From Hirundichthys speculiger (Eukaryota > Chordata > Actinopteri > Beloniformes > Exocoetidae), in assembly GCA_018398805.1 (NCBI GenBank), contig JAGFBZ010000738.1, forward strand, positions 124,001 to 188,000: 64,000 nucleotides of DNA, given 5' to 3'. Below, one piece after another: positions 25,070-36,442 of this stretch; position 1 is the first letter of the stretch; every line of letters begins with the position of its first letter. A program made the translations under genes and the position numbers. The notes beneath the pieces are model-generated. The model did not search any database and was not told where the DNA came from. It saw only the letters and a list, made by a program, of their open reading frames with translations.

Positions 25070-25546
25070 TTGACCTTTCGGTAAGCACCGCCCCCTTCCT
25101 AGTTACTGTTGCTAGGTCGGACATTCTCGCTGCTCCTCCATTAAGGACAATGTTATTTTGCAATTTTTCCGATGCCTATCAACCATATTTGCATTACACT
25201 AGAATAACGCCATGGTAAAATATTGCTGCTAGGGGACCTGCAACAGTGACTCGAGGTGTCCAGAACATTTGGAGGAGGCATTTTTATTCCCTTTCCCAAA
25301 CCAAAACAAACGCTGGAGAATGCAGGCTGTGGGTTAAGTTGTGTCCGTCCACACAATCAACTGAACGTGGGGAAAGTTACAAAACATGGCAACATTTACT
25401 CCAAGGTAAGTTTACTTTGTTTATTAGATGATTGATTTAACCACTGTTTACTAAAAGTAATAATATGATTTAGCGGCAAGGAGGGTGATGAGTGAAAACG
25501 TCTCTCCGTTAGCATTCCTGGCTAGCGGTGCTTACCGAAAGGTCAT
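25070..25546 (+). mobile_element. P-element-like MITE, complete (copy 2)
   Basis: Ends TTGACCTTTCGGTAAGCACC and GCGGTGCTTACCGAAAGGTC are inverted over about 21 bp. The duplication TTGCTTAA is exact at 25062-25069 and 25547-25554. An ATG near 25386 begins MATFTPR and runs into a GTAAG donor, the same first-exon remnant as copy 1 at 5153. It appears to be the two ends of an autonomous element with the middle deleted. Confidence 0.9.
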
Positions 25547-25554
25547 TTGCTTAA

Positions 25555-26070
25555 CTTGTTAGGCTGGTTTCTACTCTACCACTCAATTTTAAAAGTCGAC
25601 TAATTGCTGTTTGATTCAGTTTAAATGACTCGCCTCTGTTGTGATCAGGAGTCTTGAAGTCATTTTCCTGTTTAAATGACCTGATTGATCATTGACACTG
25701 GATTCACACAGGCAAGTTGCTGCAACAACAGAAATAACCCAACTGCTTTGAATTAGTCTTGCTTCCGTGTGTGATTTCATTGGCTAGTTCTACCTGTGTA
25801 GCCACAAGTCAACTGGCCGATACATGTGTTGAAGAGGGAAAAGTTGAATATTCCCCCAACTTTTGACTGAGCAACTCTACGCTACCGATGCAATGCACTG
25901 AACCTACAATTCAGTTCAGCAATTGATGTGTAACTGAGATGTTTTAAGGACGGATCATTACGGGTTATGATTAAGTCTATGGAGACCAATGCAGATGATG
26001 CATGCAACGCTGCTGTGTGAATCCAGTGGGACAGTAGGTCAAACTGCACAATCTGTGACCCAAATAATCC
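25555..26070. other. no recognisable feature
   Basis: Nothing found. Confidence 0.5.
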
Positions 26071-26078
26071 TCTAAAAC

Positions 26079-27157
26079 TAGGGGTGCACGATAACTATCG
26101 GGCCGATAACAGGAAATTATGACATCATCCCGATAACTCCGATATCAAGACAAATAGTCCCCGATAACATATATTTCTGTCAACACGGCAGTGCCTCGCT
26201 CCCTCTGAGCCTTGAATGACCGGTGTTCTGAACTGTTGTGAATGTTATGTTCAAGTAACGTTGGCATTAATCATAAAAACGATTACTCAATAAGGAAAAT
26301 CAATAATACCCCCTCATGCCAGAAAACAACTCGTTAACTTTGGTCATAATTTTAGTTAGTTGCTGACTTGAATTGATATTCACAGTATTCTCCCACATGT
26401 TACACATAAAATTAGAAAAGGCTGAAAGAACGACTAGCAAACGAGGAAACGTCGGAATTTACGTTACACCTTGAATGCAGCATGCATTGTGCTGATCACA
26501 ACAAACATGGCGGCGTGGAACTTCATTAAAGTTTCAGAAGAAGATAGTTTGGTTGGTTATTTGTGATGAATCCTCTGAGCGAATTCTACGAGGAGGGAAG
26601 CACAAGCTTTAATACGTAAAACCCGATCGGCCACCTACAACATAACAATCGCTTCCATGGAGTTTTGAAATCGCGCTAACATGAGCTAACGGAAGCTAAT
26701 GCTAACGTGTGCAAGCCAGCAGGAGTCTTTCCTCCCCTCCCTCTCCTTCATTCCTCATCTATTCATCTAAAGCTTCCATGAGATTAAAAAATAAAAACTA
26801 CTGAACTTCATTTACTTTAATTAAAGGTATGAATTTAAATGGAACCACAAGCCAAAATCCTTTAAATGTTAATCTTTTTGAGGTTTGTAATTTTGATGCA
26901 TGTATTTCCATCAGTTCAAGGAGCCTTTTTTTTTTTTATATCAGTCAGTAATGAACCTTATTTAAGTTAATATGAGATATCAAATAGGTTTGTTTGATAG
27001 CTTTAAGAAAATGTTTGAGAGGCTTGCCAATAGTTTTTTTATTGATGTAATGATCTTAGGTATATGTGTGTTTTATCGGTTATCGGTATCGGCCTTTAGG
27101 AGCTGAAAGTTATCGGTTATCGTATTGGTTTTGAAAAACAGTTATTGTGCATCCTTA
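26079..27157 (+). mobile_element. hAT element with broken BED-finger exon (copy 1)
   Basis: 1079 bp from TAGGGGTGCACGATAACTAT to AACAGTTATTGTGCATCCTTA. The duplication TCTAAAAC is exact at 26071-26078 and 27158-27165. Subterminal CCGATAA/TTATCGG motifs are repeated at both ends. Near 26506-26680 lies a frameshifted BED zinc-finger exon (MAAWNF(I)KVSEED, then AFCERILRGG-like reading) and the transposase core is absent. Confidence 0.92.
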
Positions 27158-27165
27158 TCTAAAAC

Positions 27166-29072
27166 CATATTCTGATCTAAAAAACACGCAATGGAAAATG
27201 AACCACAGCCATTAACAAAACACAGCTTACTATCTGAAAATGATCCAAGGAAGAACAGAACATTATCGTTCAGAACACAAACAAAAGACATAAAGTGTGC
27301 ATAAATGATTGGATTATCAAATGTGTGACTGTCTGTGCCACGGTGAAAGTTGAAAGTGAGTAAAAAAAAAAAAAATTTGTAATGAAAATAGCTGTCTGCT
27401 CATATTATCGTATGGCACAATGTGTGCATCTCCCCTTGCTTTGCAGGTGGCAACATCACCTGGTGTCTTTCTCTGTTATTAGCTCTAGCTCATAGAAGAA
27501 TTCCCCTGACAGTTCCAGGTATTTGGCTTGTTGCAAATTGCTCGGTGATGCTTTGGTGAGCATTTTATATGCATCTTTGAGTTGTTTACACATAACGATC
27601 TAGTGCCAGCTCTTCAACACCAAACACCTCTAGCATTATCGGGGGCACTGAGGTGATCTGTGTTGCTTGTTTTAGCGTGTTTCTCTCTTTACTGGAAGTG
27701 GTTGTGCCCACAAAAAGTGAGGTAGTTTGACAAAAAGTCAAAGTACTCCTATTACCTAGTCAAAAATCTTTGACACATTACCTCCACTTGTGCCTGCTTA
27801 TTTAGGTGTATTATCTGCATTAGAAAATTAAGTTGATATTTTTTCCACACAAACTGCAGAATGTTGGTTTCAACACCAAATTGGATGCATACAAAGGGCC
27901 AGTACATTGTCTCCTGTAAGAAAACAAATGAGGTATCATTGGTCTAGTACCCATATGAACTCACTAAACATAACTGGCATAGTATGCGCCGTAACATCAG
28001 GTGTTATAGGACTAGAAGCAGCCATCTGTCAGCTGTCTGTTGCTCTTGGTTAAATGAGAGGCTAAACTGCCCTCAGCAGGCTGACTGACAGCACATACCG
28101 CCGCAAGTGGAGCTAATACGCTGCTCAGAAAGACACAGGGACCTGATTAACCAGTGTAGCTGTGGTTAGTTTGAAAAAACAAGATGTTTATATATTTTAA
28201 CAGCTGCACATGGATAATAATTTCCTATTAATCAGCCTCACTGTCACCAAATTGTCAAACACTGGGACAATTTAGGTTATATTCATCTGACTGATGAATG
28301 TAATGTAACATTTGACTGGTCAGTAACTATGCAGACAATGGACAACATGGCTCTATTCCTGACAGTCACATAGTAATCATAGATTATGTTAGACAAAAGG
28401 CTGGAGTTGTTCCACTGTTTGTTAGTGATGTTAGTGGCATTGCACAGTTAAAGCAAGTTCTAAATTACAAGGAGATTGTTTTCTTTATTGGTTCACGATA
28501 TTAAAAAAGTAATTCTGACTCAACAGACAAGGACAACATCTTTCCTTTTTTTCCACCCAGATACACTGAAGATGGCTGAGACTGAAAAGGATATCCACAG
28601 CAATGTAAAACCTAGCTCAGGACTTAAAATGTTCAACTATAGCTGTTAAGAGCTCTAAACTAACTGTTGTGGACTAGGTATCTTACATGTTATAGATTCT
28701 GTTCATGTATCGTGTGGTGTCTTCTCAGTAGCTGCTTGAGCTGATCTTTCAGATGTTGTCAGCAAACTTACCCATTTCTTCTACGGGATATTTTTTCCTT
28801 ATGCCTTTCCTTTTAGTGCTGTAGGTTATAGAAAAGTGGACTATATGCAATTTATTCTCCACAAACCCCTTTGCAGTTACTGTATTTGTTTTATCACTCA
28901 GATTGACATTGGACATATATATTGTACTGGGGATTTAATCTATCATGTAAATTGAACTTTTGGTTGGGCCAGTGTGTAGATAGCTAGGCTTTCACTGACA
29001 CTGTTCTTACCATTCTTTACAAATATTATTGAACTGAACTGAAGTAAAACACATTAGTTATTAAATATTCAT
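27166..29072. other. no recognisable feature
   Basis: Almost 2 kb without recognised genes or repeats. Confidence 0.5.
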
Positions 29073-29077
29073 ATTAT

Positions 29078-29470
29078 TGTCATGATCTGAGGCAGAATGG
29101 AGGACCCAAGAGCAGGAGTGCAAAAACAAAAGGGTTTATTTCACAAAAATCCAAAAACCAAAAATACAAACTTAACTCAAAGTCCAGGACAAACAGAAAA
29201 CCAAACGGGGGGAACAAGCAGAAAAACCAGCAGAGTAACTCACAGGACGCAAGATGACACAAGACAACAGACCAGCACAGACAGGGGAGATGACAAGACT
29301 TAAATACACAGAGGAACAAACGAGAGGCAGGTGCAGGGAATCAAGGTAACGATGGGAAGGAAGCAAAGCAGAAAACAACAGGGACAAGACAGACCTTCAA
29401 AGTAAAACAGGAAGTGACGCCAGCTTGACACAAAACAAAGAAACTGCCATGGCTGACCTAAACCATGACA
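29078..29470 (-). mobile_element. solo LTR
   Basis: 393 bp, TGTCATG at one end and CATGACA at the other. The 5-bp duplication ATTAT is exact at 29073-29077 and 29471-29475. On the minus strand there is a TATTTAAG promoter-like motif and an AATAAACCC polyadenylation motif, in the order expected for U3-R-U5. No internal retroviral region remains, so two LTRs recombined. Confidence 0.9.
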
Positions 29471-29731
29471 ATTATAATATTAGTATTTATAAATACATTG
29501 AATATTATATTACCGCAAATGATGTTAAATATTAATCACATTTTGTTGCTGATGCCAGAACATTCTGGATTTTATTTGCTTTATTATAATTTGTTACATT
29601 TTACTTTTCATAATGTACAGGAGGTTCAAAACTACACTTATATCCTTGGGTGTGTCAAAGAAGGGAATATTTGTGCCAGGAGCTCAGTGTGGCAAGATAA
29701 TTAATGTCAAGCCTCACTGAAGTCTGTGGAT

Positions 29732-30351
29732 TAGGGATGCACATGGTTAACCGTTTAACCGTTAACCAATAACAGTAACTCTAACCGATTAATACTAACG
29801 GTCAATTTTGTTTTTAAGCTACATAATTCAATCAACTCATGGTGGTGTGTCGACAGGTGCAACAGGCCTCTGATTGGTCAATTCTACATCTGCGTAGAAA
29901 AGAGCGCGTCATCGAAAAAATGAGGAAGTACCCACATCTGTACGATTCTGGTTCTCCACACTACAAAGACAGCACATATTCTAGTAATTCATGGAGGGAG
30001 ATAGCGATGAATGTGGGTCTGGATACGGCCGAGACGGTGAGGAAGTGGAAAAACGCAAGAGATAAGTTTAGTAAGTTTAGCTAGTTCGTGATTGTCGCTC
30101 TTGCGTTGTGGCGTGGGATAACATAGCGCAGACCGCGCTAGTATAAATCAAAAGTGATGGCGGCATCTCTGCAACAAGCTGACGGCGACACATTGCCGCG
30201 AGAGTATACACGAGGAAGTGTCCGCGTGTGTTCACGACAACGCACGCAACATCGTGACAGCCAACCCTCCCAGACTTATCGGTTAACGGTTATTAATCGT
30301 TAAAGGGCGTCGGTTAATGGTCATAAAAAAAATCCAAAATGTGCATCCCTA
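29732..30351 (+). mobile_element. hAT-type element carrying a MADF exon (copy 2)
   Basis: 620 bp with ends TAGGGATGCACATGGTTAAC and AATGTGCATCCCTA. The flanks CTGTGGAT and ATATGGAT agree at 6 of 8 bases. Same structure as 20877-21498 but in the opposite orientation. Confidence 0.9.
29839..30084 (+). CDS. MADF domain exon, copy 2 (intact frame)
   Basis: An 81-codon frame with the full MADF pattern: LRRKERVIEKMRKYPHLYDS, PHYKDSTYSSNSWREIAMNV, GLDTAETVRKWKNARDKFSK. The tryptophan of SWRE and the WKN...RD helix are kept, so this copy is better preserved than the one at 21166-21393. Just after the RDKF codons is GTAAGT at about 30068-30073, a consensus splice donor, so in the parent element this was probably a first coding exon joined to a downstream part now deleted. 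The domain binds DNA in known families. Here it would plausibly bind the element ends, which is inference. It is a fragment, not a full gene. Confidence 0.65.
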   Translation: MVVCRQVQQASDWSILHLRRKERVIEKMRKYPHLYDSGSPHYKDSTYSSNSWREIAMNVGLDTAETVRKWKNARDKFSKFS

Positions 30352-30399
30352 ATATGGATCATCAACCTTAAGCAATCAACCTTATCATAGGATTGGTTT

Positions 30400-30550
30400 T
30401 TTTTAAATATTTTTTTGTCTCTAGTGGCCTTTATTGACAGTAGAGAGACAGGAAGAGGGGCAGACACACAGCAAAGGGTCACTGAGCTGGGAATCGAACT
30501 CACGACCAGCCGCACGAGGACTGTAGCCTCCGTATATGGGCCGCCTGTTA
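30400..30550 (-). mobile_element. tRNA-derived SINE
   Basis: On the minus strand a B-box (GAGTTCGATTCCC) follows a tRNA-like head (GGAGGCTACAGTCCTCG), then the body CCCTTTGCTGTGTGTCTGCC and a TCAATAAAGGCCACTAGAGA tail with A/T runs. A second copy is at 32312-32472. Confidence 0.8.
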
Positions 30551-32074
30551 AGAGACAGAGAATTACATTGGTTTTATGTTCTGTCAAGTAATTCTTCAAT
30601 AGATTCCTCTGATGACTTTGTTAATGAGTTAATGAAAGCTTTAACTCAGAAATACTGACCAGAGATGCTCCTCAGCGGTTACTCAATACTTTAAGGAAAT
30701 CATGGCAGACTATTCTGTAGATCTTTGGATATTAGGGCCAGTTAGTGTTAAACCCTGAAATTAGTATATAGTTATTTTAATTCCCCATGTCTCTATTAAT
30801 GTGTGTTCATTTTTTTCAGTTCTTTCCAAGACAGTATGCCTAACTGTGGTAGTAAGGTGTCACAGCTGACTCAAATTGTAGGCATATTTGTAAAATCAGT
30901 CTTAAATTTTCTTTTCCTTTCCTCGGTTCCATCTCTTCATAGGTCAGCCATCACCCAGAATCCCTTCAAAAACAGAGGTGGAAGTGAAGCCCTAAAAGTT
31001 TATGGTGGGAGCCTTGGTACCACATGCTGTTTCAGTAGCAATGTTGCTGGCAGGCCCGCTGATTTATGGCTCATGACACACATATATTTAATTTGTAACC
31101 AAACACTTCCTCTTTGCCTCAGTCTCCTCAGAACTCTGGGACATGTCTTGTTTTCTTAGGTCAAGGGTTAAACAAAGGAAACATAAGTAGTACTGAGTAG
31201 CTAAGAGCTTGTCAGGGTCACCTCCAACTCTGAGACCAGGCCAGAGAAAACTATCAAGGTTAAAGGCGTGGTATCTGGGAGGAGGGGTAGACAGTTACTA
31301 AGACCTGAAAGTGGACAGAGGACTTTAAGATTTCCCATTTCATATAAGACCTGCTAAGCATAACATGGCTGGATTCCCTTTTGTTTGTTTGGATATGACA
31401 TATTTATTGCTCCAATGGCCATAACTCCCAGAGGAACAGACCTAAACACAGTTACACGCCCCACTAGTTCTCATACATGTATGATTTTTTTTTGTGTGAA
31501 AATGGATTTCACTCTTTTTCTCCTTGATAAAGCTTGGCATTATCTTAATAAGTGTTGACATCATACTGACTTTCATATTGGTGGGTGTGGAAATTAAATG
31601 TCAAATTTACATATCAGAATGATAATCACTTATATGCACTTATATGTATTTCTGTCTTCATAGTGTGTTTGCACAGTTGGTATATAAAGGAATTCATTTT
31701 TGAGCAGACTTCCATCTTTGAAAACACTTTCTTAATAAACTATTGTTTTATTGTGAACCAACTGCAGAACATAATTGTTAATATGAAGTATTCTATTTAA
31801 AACTCTCAAGACTTTCTTATGCTTTATGTGAGAGGGAACTTAAGGGGGTATGACAAAAATAATCGTAGGTCTTAGGGAAATATTTATACTAAATATCAGC
31901 ATTTTCATTAAAATCAATGTTTCAAATGAAAAAAAAAAACTATGGCCATTATTGGAAGCTGTAATCTTTCTCAGCTGTCTTTGAGTGAAAGAGGAGGTAC
32001 TTCTTAGACAGGTCAGAAGTTCATCTTTGGACAGGTGGAGCACCTGAAGAAAAACTATCAAGAAATGACCAGAA
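30551..32074. other. no recognisable feature
   Basis: Nothing found. Confidence 0.5.
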
Positions 32075-32180
32075 CATTCAATTCAGTTTATTTCAATTCA
32101 GTTCAGTTAATGTGCATAACACCAATACACAAGAAAAGTCATCCCAAAGCTCAGAAAGCAAACATGTTCAAGTCTAATTC
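32075..32180 (-). mobile_element. L2-type LINE 3' tail fragment
   Basis: ATTCAATTCAGTTTATTTCA followed by ATAACACC is the reverse of the usual 'cell-type' LINE tail with an (AATTG)n end. Short and diverged. Confidence 0.5.
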
Positions 32181-32311
32181 CGCCCAATTCATTATACTTT
32201 ATTTATAATGCATTTGTTCCATCTAAGTCTACATTTAAAATTCATGTCATGCCTATTCAAATAACAATACCCCAAGCTATTCCACAAGACATTTATTTTT
32301 TTTATATATTA

Positions 32312-32472
32312 TTCTACATTTTTAATGACACTAGAAGCCTCTATTTACAGAAAAGACAGACAGGGAAGTGTGGCAGACATGCAGTGAAGGGTCACAGGTT
32401 AGGAGTTGAACCTGCAGTCACTGTTGGAGGAATGCAAGGCTTAATACAGAGGCTTAAACCACTAAGGCTACA
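32312..32472 (-). mobile_element. tRNA-derived SINE (diverged copy)
   Basis: Minus strand: TAGCCTTAGTGGTTTAAGCC head, B-box AGGTTCAACTCC, body TGCATGTCTGCCACACTTCC, same order as 30400-30550. Confidence 0.75.
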
Positions 32473-32986
32473 ACGCAAAAAAAACAATTAATTCCTTAAA
32501 TCTTGTGTATTTCACTCATTGTGTAGATGTAGCATGACGGCATTAATGTAGATGTTTCTGTGAGTGAAGAAGCATATGGATTTAGTATTTTTATTGTCAT
32601 ATTTTATTCACAATCTTGATTTGTTATGTCCAGATTTGATAAAGTATAACCAAACTTACTTGAATTATGTTAATTATTCAAACTTATTTGAATAATTAAC
32701 AGAAAAGCATAAAGTGTGCAGCTTTAACCAACTGGTACATAAGCCTTCTAATTCATGACTGCAATGTAAAGAATAATACTTGCGTCATACACATGAACAA
32801 ACAACGGCTGATGGACAAGACACACAAGGTGCAAGTGTGTATACTGTACGTCTATACTTTAAATCTGAGAATTTCATGTAGGAACACTGTGACCTAAACT
32901 GGTCATCCAACATCAATGACAAAGAGCATAATAGGTGATGGGAAAAGTGTGAAGGACTATTGCACAAGAGAAAAAGAGGAAACAGG
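32473..32986. other. no recognisable feature
   Basis: Nothing found. Confidence 0.5.
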
Positions 32987-34012
32987 GGAGAGTTGCCCAA
33001 TACTTATCGGGCCGATAACAGGAAATGATGACATCATTCCGATAAGTCCGATATCATGACAAATAGCCCCGATAACATATATATTTTTGTCAACACAGCA
33101 GTGCCTCGCTCCCACTGAGACCCCAATGACCAACAGTGAATGATATGTTAAAGTGACATCGGCATGATCAGAAAAATTATTTTTTAATAAGGAAGATCAA
33201 GAATACCCCCTCCTGCCATAAAAAAACTTACTTGACTAGTTGCTGACTTGAATTGATATTTGCATTATTTTACCACATGTTACATATACAAAATAGAAAA
33301 GGCCGAAAGAACGACTAGCAAATGAGGAAAGGTGTGAAAACGTTGCAAAAAACGTTACAAAATGTTTCACCTTGAATGCAGCATGCAGCACAGCTTGCTG
33401 ATGAAAACAGAAAACTTGTTGTATGGAACTTCTTTAAAGTTTCCAAAGAAGATAGTTCACTGGTTATTTGTGACAAATGCTCCAAGCGAATTCCACGAGG
33501 AGGGGAAAATAGCCCAAGCTTTAATGTGTCAAACCTGATCAGCCACCTGAAACATAACCATCAATTTGACGGAGTTTTGAAATCATGCTAACGTGAGCTA
33601 ACGCTAACGTGAGCAAGCCAGCAGCGACCCATGGGCAAAGGTAAAATGGGTCAAAGGTAAAAATGTTTGAATTTAACTTGTGTCAGTGCGTTAATTTTCT
33701 ATGTATATTTACTTTCCATATTATATTTCCATCAGTTCAAGGAGCCTTTTTTTTTTTTAGTCAGTAATGCACCTTATGTAAGTTGATGTGAGATATCAAA
33801 TAGGTTTGTTTGATAACTTATGAAAATGTTTAAGAGCCTTTCCAATAGTTTTTTAATGGAAAAAATAAATATCTGTTCATTTAAAGAGTCTAAACTGTTT
33901 TTGGTTTTGTTCATAGTATTGATGTAATGATCCTTAAATATGTGTGTTATCGGTATCGGCCTTTAGGAGCTGAAAGTTATCGGTTTTTAAAAAACAGTTA
34001 ACATGCATCCCT
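32987..34012 (+). mobile_element. hAT element with BED-finger exon (copy 2)
   Basis: Same family as 26079-27157: CTTATCGGGCCGATAACAGG at the left and GGCCTTTAGGAGCTGAAAG...CATGCATCCCTG at the right. The terminal bases are eroded and I could not read a duplication. Confidence 0.85.
33376..33591 (+). pseudogene. BED zinc-finger exon of a hAT transposase
   Basis: A 71-codon frame with VVWNFFKVSKEDSSLVICDK, then CSKRIPRGGENSPSFNVSNL and ISHLKHNH. The aromatic WNFF start, CDKC zinc pair and H-x4-H-type HLKHNH end are the hallmarks of the BED finger, which hAT transposases use to bind their terminal repeats. The frame ends at a TAA after KSC, and no RNase-H-like catalytic core follows within the element, so it is a deletion derivative. 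The upstream ATG chosen by the open frame is doubtful; in relatives the exon starts directly before the WxFF motif. Confidence 0.75.
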
Positions 34013-34017
34013 GCTTT

Positions 34018-34135
34018 AGGACTGTTGGAGGAAGCTGGAGAACCGGAGCAAACCCCCACAAGCACGGGGAGAAAGGCCCCTGCTGAGGTTTGAACCAGGA
34101 ACCTTCTTGCTGCTAAACCAACTGCATGATGCAAG
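34018..34135 (+). repeat. common fish interspersed repeat (3' part)
   Basis: GACTGTTGGAGGAAGCTGGA, CAAGCACGGGGAGAAAGGCC and GAGGTTTGAACCAGGAACCT are the last third of the repeat listed at 19540-19805. Confidence 0.75.
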
Positions 34136-34914
34136 ATGCAGGAATCAATGTCTATTGCATATTAAGTGATAATGATCTATTAAGCGATCAGAGATAAATA
34201 AAGAGGGGATGATTATTATCTCTCAAGAAGAAATGCAGCAAATTCTACATCCAATTCAAAACCTTTAAGATCTGGAGCTCCACTGTTAACGCCAGTCCAA
34301 TGTTTAAGCAAGTTTTGTTTCGGTTTCTTTTTGCCTTTATTTTCTTCTTCTTCTACTTACTTTCTAAGCTTGTTTAAGCAGTAAATGCCAAAAAAGAAAA
34401 AAAAAAAAAGGGTATTTTGTTAGCAGTATTTGTTTCACCTACAAATACATATGACATATGGTATCTGCAGAATGTACATGAACCTCTGATTAACAGTTTT
34501 TGAGCAGTAGATTCTCACAAACTGCATTCAAACTGCAGGTGGAGCCAAAAAGGTCAATCTGTTTTCCTCAAATTCCGTGTTTGTTTTTTTTTCACTTTGT
34601 CTGTAATTTAACTTTTTTTTTTCAACACAGAATGCATTAACAAACACATTTAACTATTTAAATTGAAAACTGGCCAATCTCAGGCTACTTTATTGCATTT
34701 CTTACAAATGGCACTTGATATGAACAGAATTTAAAAACAGAAATAGCACTTTTTTCAGTGCTGTTACCAAACCAGTACTGAGTTGACTCAGTTTTTAGCA
34801 TAGTATTAGCAAATGCATAGTGACACAGCATTTACGCTAAAAACTTGTGGATATTGAGCACATATTACTGATTTATGAAAATATATATTTCCTAGTAAAC
34901 AAATGAAGTCGTTG
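34136..34914. other. no recognisable feature
   Basis: Nothing found. Confidence 0.5.
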
Positions 34915-35215
34915 CAAAGGAGCGGAGGGGCTCCAGTTCGGTGGTGTCAGGATTTCATCTCTGCTTTTTGATGTGGTTTCTGTTGGCGGATCTTCAGCTC
35001 TCTCTGGAGCAGTTCACAGCCGAGTGTGAAGCAGCAGGATGAAAATCAACACCTCCAAATCTGAGACCATGGTTCTCAGTCGGAAAAGACTGGTTCTCCA
35101 GGTTAGGAGTGAGGTTTGGCCTCAAGTGGAGGAGTTTAGGTATCTCGGGGTCTTGTTCACAAGTGATGGGAGAAAGGAGCGGGAGATCAACAGAAGGGAG
35201 GTGAAACGTTTTTTT
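34915..35215 (+). pseudogene. LINE reverse transcriptase fragment (Rex1-like)
   Basis: Reads as GAPVRWCQDFISAF then ECEAAGMKISTSKSETMVLSRK and VEEFRYLGVLFTSDGRKERE across two or three frames. KISTSKSE and EFRYLGVLFTSDG are diagnostic of the RT thumb of this LINE clade. The catalytic FADD box just upstream is destroyed. Same clade as the endonuclease piece at 1-330. Confidence 0.85.
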
Positions 35216-35971
35216 TAATTAGTGAAAGATTATGACACCTAACTCACACCCTCTGTCCTCCTCTTCCTCCCCTATTTCACAAAGTGGTTTCGACCGCATG
35301 GCGTGTCTAAGGGGCGGGGCTGCCGGCAGCTCCGTGTTTCATCAAGTGACTATCTCATCTGATGAGGAAACTGCATCAGTGTTTAAAAGCCAGTAAGTCT
35401 TTTATCCCACCACTTGTTCAAAAAACACAAGGTTATTGAATTTTACTCAAAGATTGTTCAGTTTTGATTGTTAAAATACTTGATACAAAACATTGTTCTG
35501 CTTCTTTGGGAAAAAAAAAATCTTAGATAATTATGCATATTAGCTCCAGTTGTCAGTAATGTTTTAATGTGGTTGACACAGACTGTACTTTAGTTTTTTT
35601 TTTTTTTTCATTTTATTTCCTACAGTTACAATTTATAATTTAAACATAAAAGAGCTGTGCATTTATAAGTCGACGTATTTTGTGGCATAGTTGTTATATC
35701 TTATTGTATTTTTGTTTGTTGACACTACAATAAATGTATATTTTTGAAGAGTCGTTTGATGTTGGTTGCTGGATTATTTTTGAAGGTATTTCATTTATGT
35801 TTGGAACTTATTTTGAGCTTCAATTTCTTGCGAAGCTGCTTTGATGGACTATCATGGAAATTAGAACAGGATGCAAATAAATTCTGTTAGATGTAATCAT
35901 AAAGGTTCCACCTAATACCATTGTGGCATTGCTGGTTGAACATAGAAAAATCTGTATACAGATAGAATATG
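35216..35971. other. no recognised gene; GC-rich spot at 35285-35400
   Basis: A GC-rich patch (GGGGCGGGGCTGCCGGCAGC) is followed by AGCCAGTAAGTC, which resembles a promoter plus donor of a deleted transposon gene. This is only suggestive. Confidence 0.3.
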
Positions 35972-35979
35972 GATTAATA

Positions 35980-36434
35980 CAGTGGTTCTCAAACTTTTAA
36001 TGCTGCGTACCACCTGAGAAACTGTTCAGCTCTCTGAGTACCACCATGATGACCAATTTTAAAATATAGCCAATATATGGCCTTCTCAATTAGCTTTAAA
36101 CACACAGGAGAGATGTTTATTCCTTATTTTTATTTATTACCTGAGTTGTTACCTTACTGAAATCAGACATTTACAACTCTCTCCAACAATCCTCACATAC
36201 TCATACTCGCATATAGCGCAAAATAAACACACTCAAAAGTTGTTACATCTCCACTGCAACTGAATATGCAACAAATATTTGTTTAAAAGACACAATTTTA
36301 ATCATCCCAAGCTACACATTTCCTTTGAAACGTTGTATTTATAGTGTATTGTAAAGTCATGACGTTCCCCGCGTACCACCAGAGAGCTCTCGCGTACCAC
36401 CAGTGGTACACGTACCACAGTTTGTGCACCACTG
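35980..36434. mobile_element. hAT MITE (copy 2 of 2)
   Basis: Starts CAGTGGTTCTCAAACTTTTA and ends GTGCACCACTG, like 17670-17976 but longer. Flanks GATTAATA (35972-35979) and GACTAATA (36435-36442) differ at one of eight bases. Confidence 0.92.
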
Positions 36435-36442
36435 GACTAATA

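Noticed and set aside
29080..29387. Leu/Phe-rich frames resembling membrane proteins, also at 39882-40300
   Set aside because: They read through solo LTRs with promoter and polyadenylation motifs; not genes.
30400..30550. tRNA gene on the minus strand
   Set aside because: Only the B-box is good and the rest cannot fold as a cloverleaf; it fits a SINE.
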